Shown here in pieces: positions 8,549 through 16,906 of a DNA stretch of 64,000 nt. The DNA is from Brevundimonas pondensis. GTDB lineage: Bacteria > Pseudomonadota > Alphaproteobacteria > Caulobacterales > Caulobacteraceae. Location: NCBI RefSeq assembly GCF_017487345.1, contig NZ_CP062006.1, forward strand, positions 1,928,001 through 1,992,000, written 5' to 3'. The notes beneath the pieces were generated by a model. It was given only the letters and a program-made list of their open reading frames with translations. It was not told the origin of the DNA and did not search any database. Every line of letters begins with the position of its first letter. Position 1 is the stretch's first letter. Both the position numbers and the translations under genes were made by a program.

Positions 8549-8848
8549 TCAGAAGGCCAGCGGCGCCGTCTGCCACAAGACGCCGATCCCGGCGACCAGA
8601 GCCCCCGTCAGGCCCACGCGACGCTCCCACGCCTCAGCGCGGGAGCCCACGCGCCTTCCCCGGACGAGCCAGACCGCCAGGGCGATGACGCAGAGCAGAC
8701 AGCCGATGCTGAAGGCCAGTCCTATCCAGCGCGCGCTCCCGGCCTCAGTGGACGACCAGACGTCGGCGGCGCTGGAAATCAGATAGACCCCGACGAAGTG
8801 CACGGCCCATATCAGCAGGCCGCCGGTCATCCTCAACCAGCGCCTCAT
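8549..8848 (-). CDS. Small membrane protein of the caa3 oxidase operon
   Basis: A 99-residue protein with three hydrophobic segments: LLIWAVHFVGVYLIS, WIGLAFSIGCLLCVIALAVWLV and VGLTGALVAGIGVLW. It overlaps the end of the fused ctaD gene by four bases (ATGA), so it is translated with the oxidase and is likely an accessory or assembly factor for it. Similar small proteins are often found last in caa3-type operons. No cofactor-binding motif is evident and the exact role is unknown. Confidence 0.7.
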   Translation of the reverse strand: MRRWLRMTGGLLIWAVHFVGVYLISSAADVWSSTEAGSARWIGLAFSIGCLLCVIALAVWLVRGRRVGSRAEAWERRVGLTGALVAGIGVLWQTAPLAF

Positions 8849-11391
8849 GCCCCGCCGCCCGGGAAGAGGCGGACCAGGAGGATGACGCCGATCGCCTGGG
8901 CTGCTGTGAAGGCCATGAAGAGGCTGATCAGGTCCACCGTCGAAGGGCGTTCAGCCGCCAGGCGGCCGAACAGGCGCCTCAGCATGACGTAGAGGCCCAT
9001 CAAGCCGCCAATGGCCGCGAAGGTCCCGGCCCAGCTCAACAGGGCGTAGACCGACGCACCCTGGCTGGAAGCCTCCGGCCGCAGGCCGCTCGCCCACCAC
9101 GCCCTGCCCTCCAGGAACATCGCCGCGATCGCCGCCACGCAGGCCAGCACCAGCAGGCCCGCTGCAGCCGAAACCGCCCCCGCGCGCGCCATTCGCACGG
9201 CCCGCGGCGCCGCGACGGCGCAAAGCCCGGCCACGACCAGCAGGCTGACCGACGCCATGAGCGAACTGATGGCCGGCGGGGTCTGCCACAGGTCCGGCCG
9301 TCGGCTCCACAGGAAGACATAGGAGAAGCCGGCCAGCAGGCAGACCATGCCGCCGACGATCAGGACGATCACCATGGCCCACCAGCCGTGGCTGGACGGA
9401 CCTGACACATAGTTGGGCACGCGGATCGACGCTCCGATGTCGGTCGTCTTGCGGGCATGAGGCGCGTCCAGGAACCAGCACCAGTGCATGATGCAATAGA
9501 TCGCCAGAACCCCGCTGACGACGGCGGCCGCATAGGCCTGGATGGTCAGGATCAGGAAGAAGCCCGCCGTGAAGACCGCCCCGAAAACATGCCAGGCCGA
9601 TGGCCTCGGGATCCGCAGCACATACTGCGGCTCGGCGTTCAATGGGCTGGTGACCAGGGTCTGGCGCTCGCCCCGGGCCGCCCCCGGCAGCAAGTAGCGG
9701 CCCGCCGCCACGTCCTTGGCCAGCCCCTTCTGTTCCCACAAGGGATAGAGGCTCTTCACCACCGGGATCGACCGCACCGAATAGAAGCCGCTGGGCAGCC
9801 ATTCCAGACCGGGACCGCCGTGGATATTGCCGGCCTCGCGCGGGCCAAAGGGTCGGTAATTGCGGACCATGTCGACGACCCACAGCAGCACCGCCAGCCC
9901 GAACATGAAGGCCCCGAGCGTGGAGACGAGGTTGGGCAGGTCCCAGCCGCGGTCCGGCAGATAGGTGTAGACCCGCCGCGGCATCCCCATCAGCCCCGTC
10001 AGGTGCATGGGCATGAAGGTGATGTTGTGCCCGGCGAACATCAGCCAGAAAATCCAACGCCCCCACCGCTCGCTCAACGGCCGGGCGCTGGACATGGGCA
10101 GCCAGTAGTAGATGGCCGCGAACAGGGGGAAGACCATCCCGCCGATCAGGACGTAATGCAGGTGGGCGACGATGAAATAGCTGTCGTGGGCCTGCCAGTC
10201 GAAGGGGACCATGGCCACCATGACGCCGGACAGTCCCCCCATGACGAAGATTACCAACCCGCCCGTGGCGAAAAGACCCGGGGTCGAGAAGCGCATCCTC
10301 CCCGCCGCCATGGTGGCGATCCAGGCGAAGACCTGGATGCCCGCCGGCACGCTGACGGCCATGGAGGCGGCGCTGAAATAATTGATCGAGATCTGCGGCA
10401 TGCCGGTGGTGAACATGTGGTGCGCCCACACGCCGAAGCTGATGAAGCCCGTCGCCAGCATGGCCATGACCGCCAGGGGGTGTCCGACCAGCGGCGTGCG
10501 CGCCATGGCCGGGATGATGGTCGACATGGCCCCCGCCGCAGGCAGGAAGATGATGTAGACCTCCGGGTGGCCGAAGAACCAGAAGAGGTGCTGCCACAGC
10601 ATGGGATCGCCGCCCTTGAGTGGATCGAAGAAGGGCCAGCCCAGCGCCCTTTCCAGCTCCAGCAGCAGGGTGGCCAGAATGATGGAGGGGAAGGCGATGA
10701 TGATCATGCAGGCGAAGATCAGCATGGCCCAGGCGAAGATCGGCAGCTTGTCGAGGGTCATGCCGGGCGCCCGTGTCTTCAGCACCCCGACGATGATCTC
10801 GATGGCCCCGGCTATGGCAGAGATCTCGATGAAGCCGATGCCCAGGAGCCAGAAGTCGGCGTTGATCCCCGGCGAATAGGTCGTGCTGGTCAGGGGCGGA
10901 TACATGAACCAGCCCCCGTCCGGGGCCAGGCCGAAGAAGAGGGAGCAGAAGAAGGCCAGGCCGCCGATCAGATAGGCCCAGAAGGCGTAGGCTCCCAGGC
11001 GCGGAAACGGCAGGTCTCGCGCCCCCAGCATCTGCGGCAACAGCAGCACCCCCAGGGCCTCGACCGCCGGCACGGCGAACAGGAACATCATCACCGTGCC
11101 GTGCATGGTGAAGATCTGGTTGTAGGTCTCCTGAGGCAGGAAGCCGGTCATCGGCAGGGCCAGCTGGGTCCGCATCAGCAGGGCCAGCACCCCCGCCAGC
11201 ACGAAGAAGAGCATGGCGGCGCCGACATAGTAGACGCCGATGATGTTGTTGTTGGTCGCCGTGATCCATTCCCAGGGCGACCGCGGCCCGCACCAGGCCT
11301 GCTCAAGCTGCTCCAGCTCGCCCTCGGGTCTGGGCTCCGTGGTCGGAAAACGATCGTACTTGCCGACGTCGAAGCCCGTTTCCGACGTCAT
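8845..11391 (-). CDS. ctaD: Cytochrome c oxidase subunit I with subunit-III-like C-terminal extension (caa3-type)
   Basis: An 848-residue haem-copper oxidase. The core (about 1-560) has the low-spin haem ligand H97 (FTMHGTVMMF), the CuB/His-Tyr motif GHPEVY with H275, E277 and Y279, the histidine pair H324/H325 (AHHMF), and AHLHYVL with H410/H412. Subunit I alone is usually about 540 residues. The remaining 290 add several membrane helices resembling subunit III (SAWHVFGAVFTAGFFLILT onward), so this is a CtaD-CtaE-like fusion. It reduces O2 to water while pumping protons in the inner membrane. It overlaps ctaC upstream and the 99-residue gene downstream by four bases each, so the four-gene cluster is tightly coupled. 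Confidence 0.93.
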   Translation of the reverse strand: MTSETGFDVGKYDRFPTTEPRPEGELEQLEQAWCGPRSPWEWITATNNNIIGVYYVGAAMLFFVLAGVLALLMRTQLALPMTGFLPQETYNQIFTMHGTVMMFLFAVPAVEALGVLLLPQMLGARDLPFPRLGAYAFWAYLIGGLAFFCSLFFGLAPDGGWFMYPPLTSTTYSPGINADFWLLGIGFIEISAIAGAIEIIVGVLKTRAPGMTLDKLPIFAWAMLIFACMIIIAFPSIILATLLLELERALGWPFFDPLKGGDPMLWQHLFWFFGHPEVYIIFLPAAGAMSTIIPAMARTPLVGHPLAVMAMLATGFISFGVWAHHMFTTGMPQISINYFSAASMAVSVPAGIQVFAWIATMAAGRMRFSTPGLFATGGLVIFVMGGLSGVMVAMVPFDWQAHDSYFIVAHLHYVLIGGMVFPLFAAIYYWLPMSSARPLSERWGRWIFWLMFAGHNITFMPMHLTGLMGMPRRVYTYLPDRGWDLPNLVSTLGAFMFGLAVLLWVVDMVRNYRPFGPREAGNIHGGPGLEWLPSGFYSVRSIPVVKSLYPLWEQKGLAKDVAAGRYLLPGAARGERQTLVTSPLNAEPQYVLRIPRPSAWHVFGAVFTAGFFLILTIQAYAAAVVSGVLAIYCIMHWCWFLDAPHARKTTDIGASIRVPNYVSGPSSHGWWAMVIVLIVGGMVCLLAGFSYVFLWSRRPDLWQTPPAISSLMASVSLLVVAGLCAVAAPRAVRMARAGAVSAAAGLLVLACVAAIAAMFLEGRAWWASGLRPEASSQGASVYALLSWAGTFAAIGGLMGLYVMLRRLFGRLAAERPSTVDLISLFMAFTAAQAIGVILLVRLFPGGGA

Positions 11392-12338
11392 TTCAGGCCT
11401 TCCAGATAGGCGGAGACGTCGCGCAGTTCCTGCCCCGTCAACACGGGATAGGCGGGCATGCGGTTGCCGGGCTTGATGCCCTGGCTGTCGGCGATCCAGC
11501 CCGCCATCGTGCCCCGGTTATTGGGCAGGACGCCGGCCCCCAGGGTCTGGCGTGACCCCACATGGGTCAGGTCGGGCCCGGCCAGACCATTGGCCTCGGT
11601 GCCCCGGATGGTGTGACAGGCGCCGCAGCCGGAGGCGCTGAACACCTCAGCGCCAGGCAGGGAGGAAGGACCCGCAGGCCCCTTCTGTTTCTCGCGCCAG
11701 GCGGCGAAGGCCTTTGGCTCGTGCGCCACCACCACCAGTCCCATCAGGGCGTGGGGCCCGCCGCAGTATTCCGCACATTGGCCAGCGTAGACGCCCGGCT
11801 CGTCTGCCTGCAGACGCATGAAGTTGCGACGGCCGGGGATCATGTCGGTCTTTCCGCCCAGGCGCGGGATCCAGACGCTGTGGATGACGTCGGCGCTTTC
11901 CAGTTCCAGCACGACCGGGCGCCCGGCGGGTATGTGAACCTCGTTGGCGTCCTGCAGGATCTCGCGGCCCTCGCCGTCGAGATAGGCGACCCGCCACCAC
12001 CACATCTCGCCGGTGACGCGCACTCGCATCTCGCCGGCCCGCGGCGCATCCGACAGCCGCGCTGTGACGCTGAGCCCGTACAGCAGCAGGCCGCTCAGGA
12101 CGATGACGGGAAAGACCAGTCCGCCGATCCACACCAGCCTCTCGCTCGCCACCCGCCGCTTCCAGGACCGCGGCCCGAACAGGGCGAGGCCGAGCGCGAC
12201 CAGGACCACGGCCAGCACGACCGCCCCCATGACGAACAGGACCCAGGCGACCGTTGTGACCGGCCCGGCGAAGGGGCCGGCCGGATCCAGCACCGGCGGC
12301 GGCCAGCCGCTCAGCATGGCGGGCGTTTCAGCCGTCAT
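11388..12338 (-). CDS. ctaC: Cytochrome c oxidase subunit II with fused cytochrome c domain
   Basis: A 316-residue protein. Two N-terminal membrane helices (WVLFVMGAVVLAVVLVALGLAL and LVWIGGLVFPVIVLSGLLL) precede a cupredoxin domain with the CuA ligands: H in VIHSVWIP, then GQCAEYCGGPHALM (C-x3-C-x3-H-x2-M). The C-terminal third is a cytochrome c domain with CGACH, which defines a caa3-type oxidase that takes electrons directly through its own haem c. It overlaps ctaD by four bases and the upstream cytochrome c gene by 11 bases. It forms the electron entry point of the complex on the periplasmic side. Confidence 0.93.
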   Translation of the reverse strand: MTAETPAMLSGWPPPVLDPAGPFAGPVTTVAWVLFVMGAVVLAVVLVALGLALFGPRSWKRRVASERLVWIGGLVFPVIVLSGLLLYGLSVTARLSDAPRAGEMRVRVTGEMWWWRVAYLDGEGREILQDANEVHIPAGRPVVLELESADVIHSVWIPRLGGKTDMIPGRRNFMRLQADEPGVYAGQCAEYCGGPHALMGLVVVAHEPKAFAAWREKQKGPAGPSSLPGAEVFSASGCGACHTIRGTEANGLAGPDLTHVGSRQTLGAGVLPNNRGTMAGWIADSQGIKPGNRMPAYPVLTGQELRDVSAYLEGLK

Positions 12339-12708
12339 CGAGGGTATAGAGATAGGCCGCCACGTCGCGGGCTTCGGTGTCGTTCAAGGGCATGGCCGGC
12401 ATTCCAATGTCGGGCAGCAAGGACGGGGCGTCGCGGACAAACCGGACCATGACATCGGGCTGGTTGGGGAGCCGGCCCGCAATCAGGGGGCGCGCCGCCA
12501 CGCCCGCCAGAGGGCCTCCGGTCCGTCCCCTGGGCCAGGACACCCCGGGAATGACATGACAGGTGGCGCAGCCGGAGCGCTCGATGAGCTTCAACCCTTC
12601 GGCCGGATCGGCCTGGGCCAGGGACCGCGGCGCATCCGCCTTGTCGGCGCAGGCCGTCACGGCGGTGCACAGCACCGCGGCCAGCAGCGAGGCCCCTATG
12701 GTCCGCAT
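12328..12708 (-). CDS. Lipoprotein cytochrome c, first gene of the caa3 operon
   Basis: A 126-residue protein with a lipobox-like N-terminus (LCTAVTAC) and a single haem c motif, CATCH, near residue 50. A methionine-rich C-terminal stretch (IGMPAMPL) probably supplies the axial ligand, and DVAAYLYTL is the usual closing helix. It is likely a membrane-tethered electron donor to the oxidase encoded just downstream, whose subunit II gene it overlaps by 11 bases. It is divergent from the di-haem cytochrome gene at 12819. Confidence 0.85.
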   Translation of the reverse strand: MRTIGASLLAAVLCTAVTACADKADAPRSLAQADPAEGLKLIERSGCATCHVIPGVSWPRGRTGGPLAGVAARPLIAGRLPNQPDVMVRFVRDAPSLLPDIGMPAMPLNDTEARDVAAYLYTLDDG

Positions 12709-12818
12709 CGTCCGTACATGATCGCATTCCGCCCCTTTCCAGCTTCACCAGAACCAATCCGCCGGGAGGCCGGGGGTTCCGCGCCGGAACCGGCGCCATA
12801 TGCCGGTGTTGGAACAGG

Positions 12819-13583
12819 GTGCGCGCCCCTCCTCCCCTCCTTCCGCTCCCTCTGCTGGCCCTGCTCCTGTCGCTCGCCGCCTGCGACGCCACGCCAGGGG
12901 TGACGGACCGGGCCTTCTCCGCGTCAGGCGAAATGATCGCCATGAGCGGCGGCCCCGGCGGGGCGGGCAACGCCTGCTTCACCTGCCACGGGCTGGATGG
13001 CCAAGGCGACCGGGATGCGGCGCCGCGCCTGGCCGGGCTCGATCAGGGCTATCTGCAAAAGCAGATGGAGGACTACGCCGGCGGCCGGCGTCCCGACGAC
13101 GTCATGACGCGGGTCGCCCGGGGTCTGGACCAGGACAGCCGTCGCGCCGTCGCGGCCTGGTACGCCGGTCTGCCCGCGGACGACAAGGCGCGGCCTGGGC
13201 CCGCCGCCTCCCCCCCGCCCATCTGGATCACCGGAGACGCCGGCCGCGGGATCACCGCCTGCTCCGCCTGCCACGGCGCCGCAGGCCAGGGCGCGGGCGA
13301 AGGCCAGCCGGCCGTCGCGGGCCAGCCCGCCGCCTATACGCTGGAGCAGATCGATCGCTGGAAATCGGGCCGGCGCCGCAACGACCCGCGGGGCGTCATG
13401 GCCGCCGCCGTTCAACGGCTGACGGACGAAGAAGCCCGCGCCATAGCCCGGTGGCTGTCCGGCCGACCCGCTTCTCCAGGGCCCGCCAGCGCCTCTGCCA
13501 GCGCGTCCGCTTCGGTCGCCGCTGCGGCACGACCGGCAGCATCGCGTGAAACACGTCGTCCCGATCGATCAGATGGTGCTTGA
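12819..13583 (+). CDS. Di-haem cytochrome c (c4-like) lipoprotein
   Basis: A 254-residue protein with a signal peptide ending in a lipobox (LSLAACD) and two c-type haem motifs, CFTCH (about residue 47) and CSACH (about residue 152). Each is followed by a c4-type helix pattern (PRLAGLDQGYLQKQM; PAVAGQPAAYTLEQI). Such proteins carry electrons between dehydrogenases or bc1 and terminal oxidases. The start is GTG with GGAACAGG upstream. The tail after about residue 215 is an Ala/Ser-rich low-complexity segment. Its last 188 bases overlap, on the opposite strand, the end of the cytochrome b561 gene. Confidence 0.85.
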   Translation: MRAPPPLLPLPLLALLLSLAACDATPGVTDRAFSASGEMIAMSGGPGGAGNACFTCHGLDGQGDRDAAPRLAGLDQGYLQKQMEDYAGGRRPDDVMTRVARGLDQDSRRAVAAWYAGLPADDKARPGPAASPPPIWITGDAGRGITACSACHGAAGQGAGEGQPAVAGQPAAYTLEQIDRWKSGRRRNDPRGVMAAAVQRLTDEEARAIARWLSGRPASPGPASASASASASVAAAARPAASRETRRPDRSDGA

Positions 13584-14130
13584 GCGCCGCTCCAGCGTGG
13601 ATCGGGATCATCAGCAACAGGGCGGCCACCATGGCCCAGTGCATCCACTCGGCGACGGCTTCAATCGCCCAAAGCTGGGTGTTGGACAGGTTTTGCAACG
13701 GCAGCAGCGGCCAGGGCACGACGCCCGCCGCCATCAACGGGGTGTCACGCGCCGTCGCCGAGATCATCGCCCACCCCGACAGGGGAAGGCCGAACAGGCA
13801 GATGTAGAAGACATAGTGGGTGAAATGGGCGGCGACGCTCTCCCACCCCGGCTTGTCGGCGTCATTGATCAGATTGGGCGCCATCAGCCGCCAGGACAGC
13901 CGTCCCATGACCAGAAGAAGCATCAGGACCCCCACCGCAAAATGCATCTCATAGGCCGCGACCTTGGCCCCGCCGACCGACAGCCGGCCCATCCACCAGC
14001 CCCAGCCCAGTTGGAAGAAGACCAGGCCCGCCATGCTCCAGTGGAAGACGATGGCGACAGGGGAATACCGGCCTTCGTCATGATGGCCGGCCGCCCACTC
14101 CAGCGCCTGCGCGATCAGCCGGTCGATCAT
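13396..14130 (-). CDS. Cytochrome b561 family protein
   Basis: A 244-residue protein with four membrane helices and haem-b histidines in VFHWSMA, YEMHFAVG, HFTHYVFY and IHAGAALKHHLI, the standard bacterial b561 (YodB-like) layout. The start MIDRLIAQALEW at 14130 overlaps the ctaG stop by four bases (ATGA), which rules out the longer upstream frame. It carries electrons within the inner membrane. A basic C-terminal tail of about 45 residues (RRPKRTRWQRRW onward) is unusual for the family and is exactly the part that overlaps the convergent di-haem cytochrome gene. Confidence 0.87.
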   Translation of the reverse strand: MIDRLIAQALEWAAGHHDEGRYSPVAIVFHWSMAGLVFFQLGWGWWMGRLSVGGAKVAAYEMHFAVGVLMLLLVMGRLSWRLMAPNLINDADKPGWESVAAHFTHYVFYICLFGLPLSGWAMISATARDTPLMAAGVVPWPLLPLQNLSNTQLWAIEAVAEWMHWAMVAALLLMIPIHAGAALKHHLIDRDDVFHAMLPVVPQRRPKRTRWQRRWRALEKRVGRTATGLWRGLLRPSAVERRRP

Positions 14131-14858
14131 GCCGGGCGCGCCGTCTCGCGCCTCTGGAACAGGCCGGCGACCCGCCACAGGGCGACCAGAAGATAGGCCG
14201 CCGCCGCCGGCGCCCACATGATCAGGCCCGCCGCCTGCTGGTCTTCAAGCGGGGTCATGCCCCAGGCCAGGGTCGTGGCGAAATGCGGCGCGTAGAGCGG
14301 CTCCCCCGCAAAGACGAGCAGAGCCCCCAGCAGCCCCATCAGCAGCATGGCCGCCAATAGACCCGCGACGGCAGCGGGGACGTTGGAGGCCCGCACGGCC
14401 GCCCAGAACCAGACGGCGCTGCCGAGGATCGTCACCTGCATGAGCCAGTAGACGGCGTCGCTCGACAGGGCCGCGGCATAGAGATCCGGCGTGTGCCAGG
14501 CCCAGAAGACCATGGCCTGAACCGCGGTCGCCATCGCCAGACGCGGCGCCTTCAGGCGCGGAAGGCTCAGGGCGAGCAAGGGTGCCGCCGCGAACAGGAG
14601 CAGGAGGTGATGCAGGGTGCGCGCCGTGAACAGGGCTGAACTCAGGGCGCAGAGGGGCGAGATGAAGACGACGACCAAGACGCCCGCCGCCCCCAGCAGG
14701 GCGCGCGCCCCGGAACGGTTCTTTATCGCCCCAAACACGCCCCACGCGACGAGAAGTCCCAGACCCGTGAGAAGTACGGGATCGCCGTTCCAACGTCCCA
14801 GAACATCCGCAGGGTCGGGCGCGGGTCCGCAGTAGGGCGTCCAGGGCGTGATCGTCAT
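14127..14858 (-). CDS. ctaG: CtaG-type cytochrome c oxidase assembly membrane protein
   Basis: A 243-residue protein of the caa3_CtaG family with about seven hydrophobic helices. Recognisable segments are TARTLHHLLLLFAAAPLLAL, FWAWHTPDLYAAAL and TPLEDQQAAGLIMW. The family is needed to assemble caa3 oxidase, and the oxidase genes lie about 2 kb away on the same strand. It is translationally coupled to the b561 gene. It is unrelated to the other protein called CtaG (Cox11 type). Confidence 0.9.
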   Translation of the reverse strand: MTITPWTPYCGPAPDPADVLGRWNGDPVLLTGLGLLVAWGVFGAIKNRSGARALLGAAGVLVVVFISPLCALSSALFTARTLHHLLLLFAAAPLLALSLPRLKAPRLAMATAVQAMVFWAWHTPDLYAAALSSDAVYWLMQVTILGSAVWFWAAVRASNVPAAVAGLLAAMLLMGLLGALLVFAGEPLYAPHFATTLAWGMTPLEDQQAAGLIMWAPAAAAYLLVALWRVAGLFQRRETARPA

Positions 14859-14915
14859 GGTCGGCTAACGACCCAGGACGGCGACGGTTCAAACATGCCG
14901 GCGATCCTGGCCTTG

Positions 14916-16223
14916 TCAGCGCGAGGGCGCGATCCGCCAGACCGTGTTGGACAGGTCGTCGGCGACCAGAAGAATCCTCTTGGACGGATCAAAGGCCACG
15001 CCGACAGGGCGGCCGCGCGCCTCGCCGCCCTTGAGGAAGCCGGTGACGAAATCGACGGGCCGACCGACAGGACGGCCGCCGTTGTAGGCCACCCACGCGA
15101 CCTTGTAGCCGGAGGGATCTTCGCGGTTCCAGCTGCCGTGCATGCCGACGAAGGCGCCGTCGGCGAACGGCCCCCCGAAGCCCCCGTTACGCGCGAAATC
15201 CAGGCCGAGCGCGGCGACATGAGACCCCAGGGCGTAGTCGGGCTTGACCGCCTTGGCGACCATGTCCGGGTTCTGCGGCCTCACGCGCGGATCGATATTC
15301 TGGCCCCAGTAGCTGTAGGGCCAGCCATAGAAGGCGCCGTCACGCACCTGGGTCAGATAGTCGGGCACCAGCTGCGGGCCCAGTTCGTCGCGCTCATTGA
15401 CCACCGACCAGACAAGACCGGTCGTGGGCTCGATCGCCAGGGCGGTCGGGTTGCGGATGCCGGTGGCGATGGTGCGACGCGCCCCGGTTGCGCGGTCGAT
15501 TTCCCAGACCACCGCCCGCTCCTCCTCCACAGCCAGCCCCCTTTCCCCGATATTGGAGTTGGAGCCGATGCCGACATAGAACCTGCTCCCGTCCGCACTG
15601 ACTGTCAGGGACTTGGTCCAGTGATGGTTGATGCGGGACGGCAGGGCCGTCACGCGCTCGCCCGGCGTCGCGATGCCGGTCTGCCCCGGCTGGAAGGCGA
15701 AACGGGTCAGCGCGCCCTGTTCGGCGACGTAGAGATAGCCGTCCACATAGGCCAGACCATAGGGCGCATCCAGATTCTCGACCAGAACGGCGCGCAGTTC
15801 GGGAACGCCGTCATTGTCGGCGTCACGCAGCAGGGTGATGCGGTTCCCCCCTTTGATCTTGGTGTTGCCCTGCTTCTTGATGAAGCCGGCGATCACGTCC
15901 TTGGGACGCAGGCGCGGCGCATGACCACCGCGCCCCTCGGCGATCAGGACGTCTCCGTTCGGCAGGATCAGCATCTGACGCGGAATCTTCAGATCGGTCG
16001 CGAAGGCGCTGACGGTGAAGCCCTGGGGCACCGTCGGCGTCTCGCCGTTCCAGCCGGCGGGCGGGCTGATCTTCATGGCCGGCACCAGGGTCTCGTTGAT
16101 CCTGGGCAGGTCGGGGGCGGCGCCGGTCTGGTTCAGCTTCGGATCGCTGGAGTTTCCGCAGGAGGCCAGGGCGAGCGACATGAGGGTCGTTGCGGCGCCG
16201 GCGGCGAGCAGGGTCTTTTTCAT
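14916..16223 (-). CDS. PQQ-type sugar (sorbosone) dehydrogenase-like lipoprotein
   Basis: A 435-residue exported protein starting at MKKTLLAAGAATT (ATG 16223), with a lipobox (LALASCG). The body is a six-bladed beta-propeller of the soluble glucose/L-sorbosone dehydrogenase family: PRQMLILPNGDVLIAE, GIRNPTALAIEP, FYGWPYSYWG and AFVGMHGSWNR are family signatures. It probably oxidises a sugar or aldose in the periplasm using PQQ, although no PQQ synthesis genes are visible here. Its start overlaps the stop of the upstream DUF2231 gene by one base. CtaG and b561 follow after 57 bases, suggesting delivery of electrons to the cytochrome block. Confidence 0.85.
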   Translation of the reverse strand: MKKTLLAAGAATTLMSLALASCGNSSDPKLNQTGAAPDLPRINETLVPAMKISPPAGWNGETPTVPQGFTVSAFATDLKIPRQMLILPNGDVLIAEGRGGHAPRLRPKDVIAGFIKKQGNTKIKGGNRITLLRDADNDGVPELRAVLVENLDAPYGLAYVDGYLYVAEQGALTRFAFQPGQTGIATPGERVTALPSRINHHWTKSLTVSADGSRFYVGIGSNSNIGERGLAVEEERAVVWEIDRATGARRTIATGIRNPTALAIEPTTGLVWSVVNERDELGPQLVPDYLTQVRDGAFYGWPYSYWGQNIDPRVRPQNPDMVAKAVKPDYALGSHVAALGLDFARNGGFGGPFADGAFVGMHGSWNREDPSGYKVAWVAYNGGRPVGRPVDFVTGFLKGGEARGRPVGVAFDPSKRILLVADDLSNTVWRIAPSR

Positions 16224-16642
16224 CAGAGGGTCTCCCGCGCGGAATAGGCGATCCAGCCGGCGACGAGGACCAGCAGGGTGCAAAGAATGGACAGGGTCAG
16301 GCCAAAAGCGCCGACCGAGCTCCAGGCGTCCTGACTGTGCTTGAAGGCGTTCAACAGTCCCAGCACCCAGGCCAGGGCGAGCGCGACCAGATGGATCAGG
16401 GCCCGGCGCGATCCGCGACGAGCGCCAAGAACGAAATCGGCGATGGAGAAGACGCCGGCGATCCCGCCGAACACCAGGGCCCCGGTGATCAGCCAGGCCG
16501 AGAAGTTCGTCCACTGGATCTCGGCGGTCTTCAGATAGGCGATGTCCATAAACAGGGCGAAGGTGAACAGGCCGATCGGAAACGCCAGCAGCAGACGATG
16601 CAGAGGTCGACCCCATCCGCGCGATAGTCCATGGATGCCCAT
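16223..16642 (-). CDS. DUF2231-like four-helix membrane protein
   Basis: A 139-residue integral membrane protein. HRLLLAFPIGLFTFALFMDIAY is the typical first helix of DUF2231 proteins, and three more hydrophobic helices follow. The family often accompanies periplasmic sugar dehydrogenases and cytochromes; its role is not known. A GGGAGAGGGTGGC tract precedes the ATG. It is the first gene of the operon with the sugar-dehydrogenase-like gene. An imperfect palindrome, GCCTAGCTTAGGC, lies at 16660-16672 upstream. Confidence 0.78.
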   Translation of the reverse strand: MGIHGLSRGWGRPLHRLLLAFPIGLFTFALFMDIAYLKTAEIQWTNFSAWLITGALVFGGIAGVFSIADFVLGARRGSRRALIHLVALALAWVLGLLNAFKHSQDAWSSVGAFGLTLSILCTLLVLVAGWIAYSARETL

Positions 16643-16850
16643 GCCACCCTCTCCCTAATGCCTAGCTTAGGCTAACTGCCTGGCCGTGAGATGGTTCACA
16701 CGTCTTCCATCCGTGCAGCGTCGTTTCGATCGGACGGCCGCGCCCTACCGACGCTACGCCAGGCTGAGGCTACCTTGCAGCGACAGGGGAAGCCAGTTCG
16801 CCGCGGGGCCCTGAGCGACCTGTTCAACTCCGTTCCCAACGGGGCGCGGC

Positions 16851-16876
16851 GGAACCCAAGCCTTCGTGGCTTCGTT
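16851..16876 (+). promoter_or_regulatory. Predicted sigma-EcfG promoter
   Basis: GGAAC at 16851-16855, a 17-base spacer and CGTT at 16873-16876. The expected transcription start near 16883 leaves a 24-base leader that contains an AGGAA ribosome site before the ATG at 16907. This makes the nucleotidyltransferase/metallophosphoesterase pair a likely general-stress operon. Confidence 0.7.
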
Positions 16877-16906
16877 CCCCTGCCCTGTTCAGGAACCCAC
16901 GCTCAC

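Noticed and set aside
9457..11409. 650-residue plus-strand frame opposite ctaD
   Set aside because: Shadow of a high-GC gene; composition rich in Arg, Gly, His and Gln without domains, and fully antisense to a certain gene.
12786..12810. GGAAC-N16-TGTT before the di-haem cytochrome gene
   Set aside because: The -10 base is off consensus and the expected start of transcription would remove the ribosome site.
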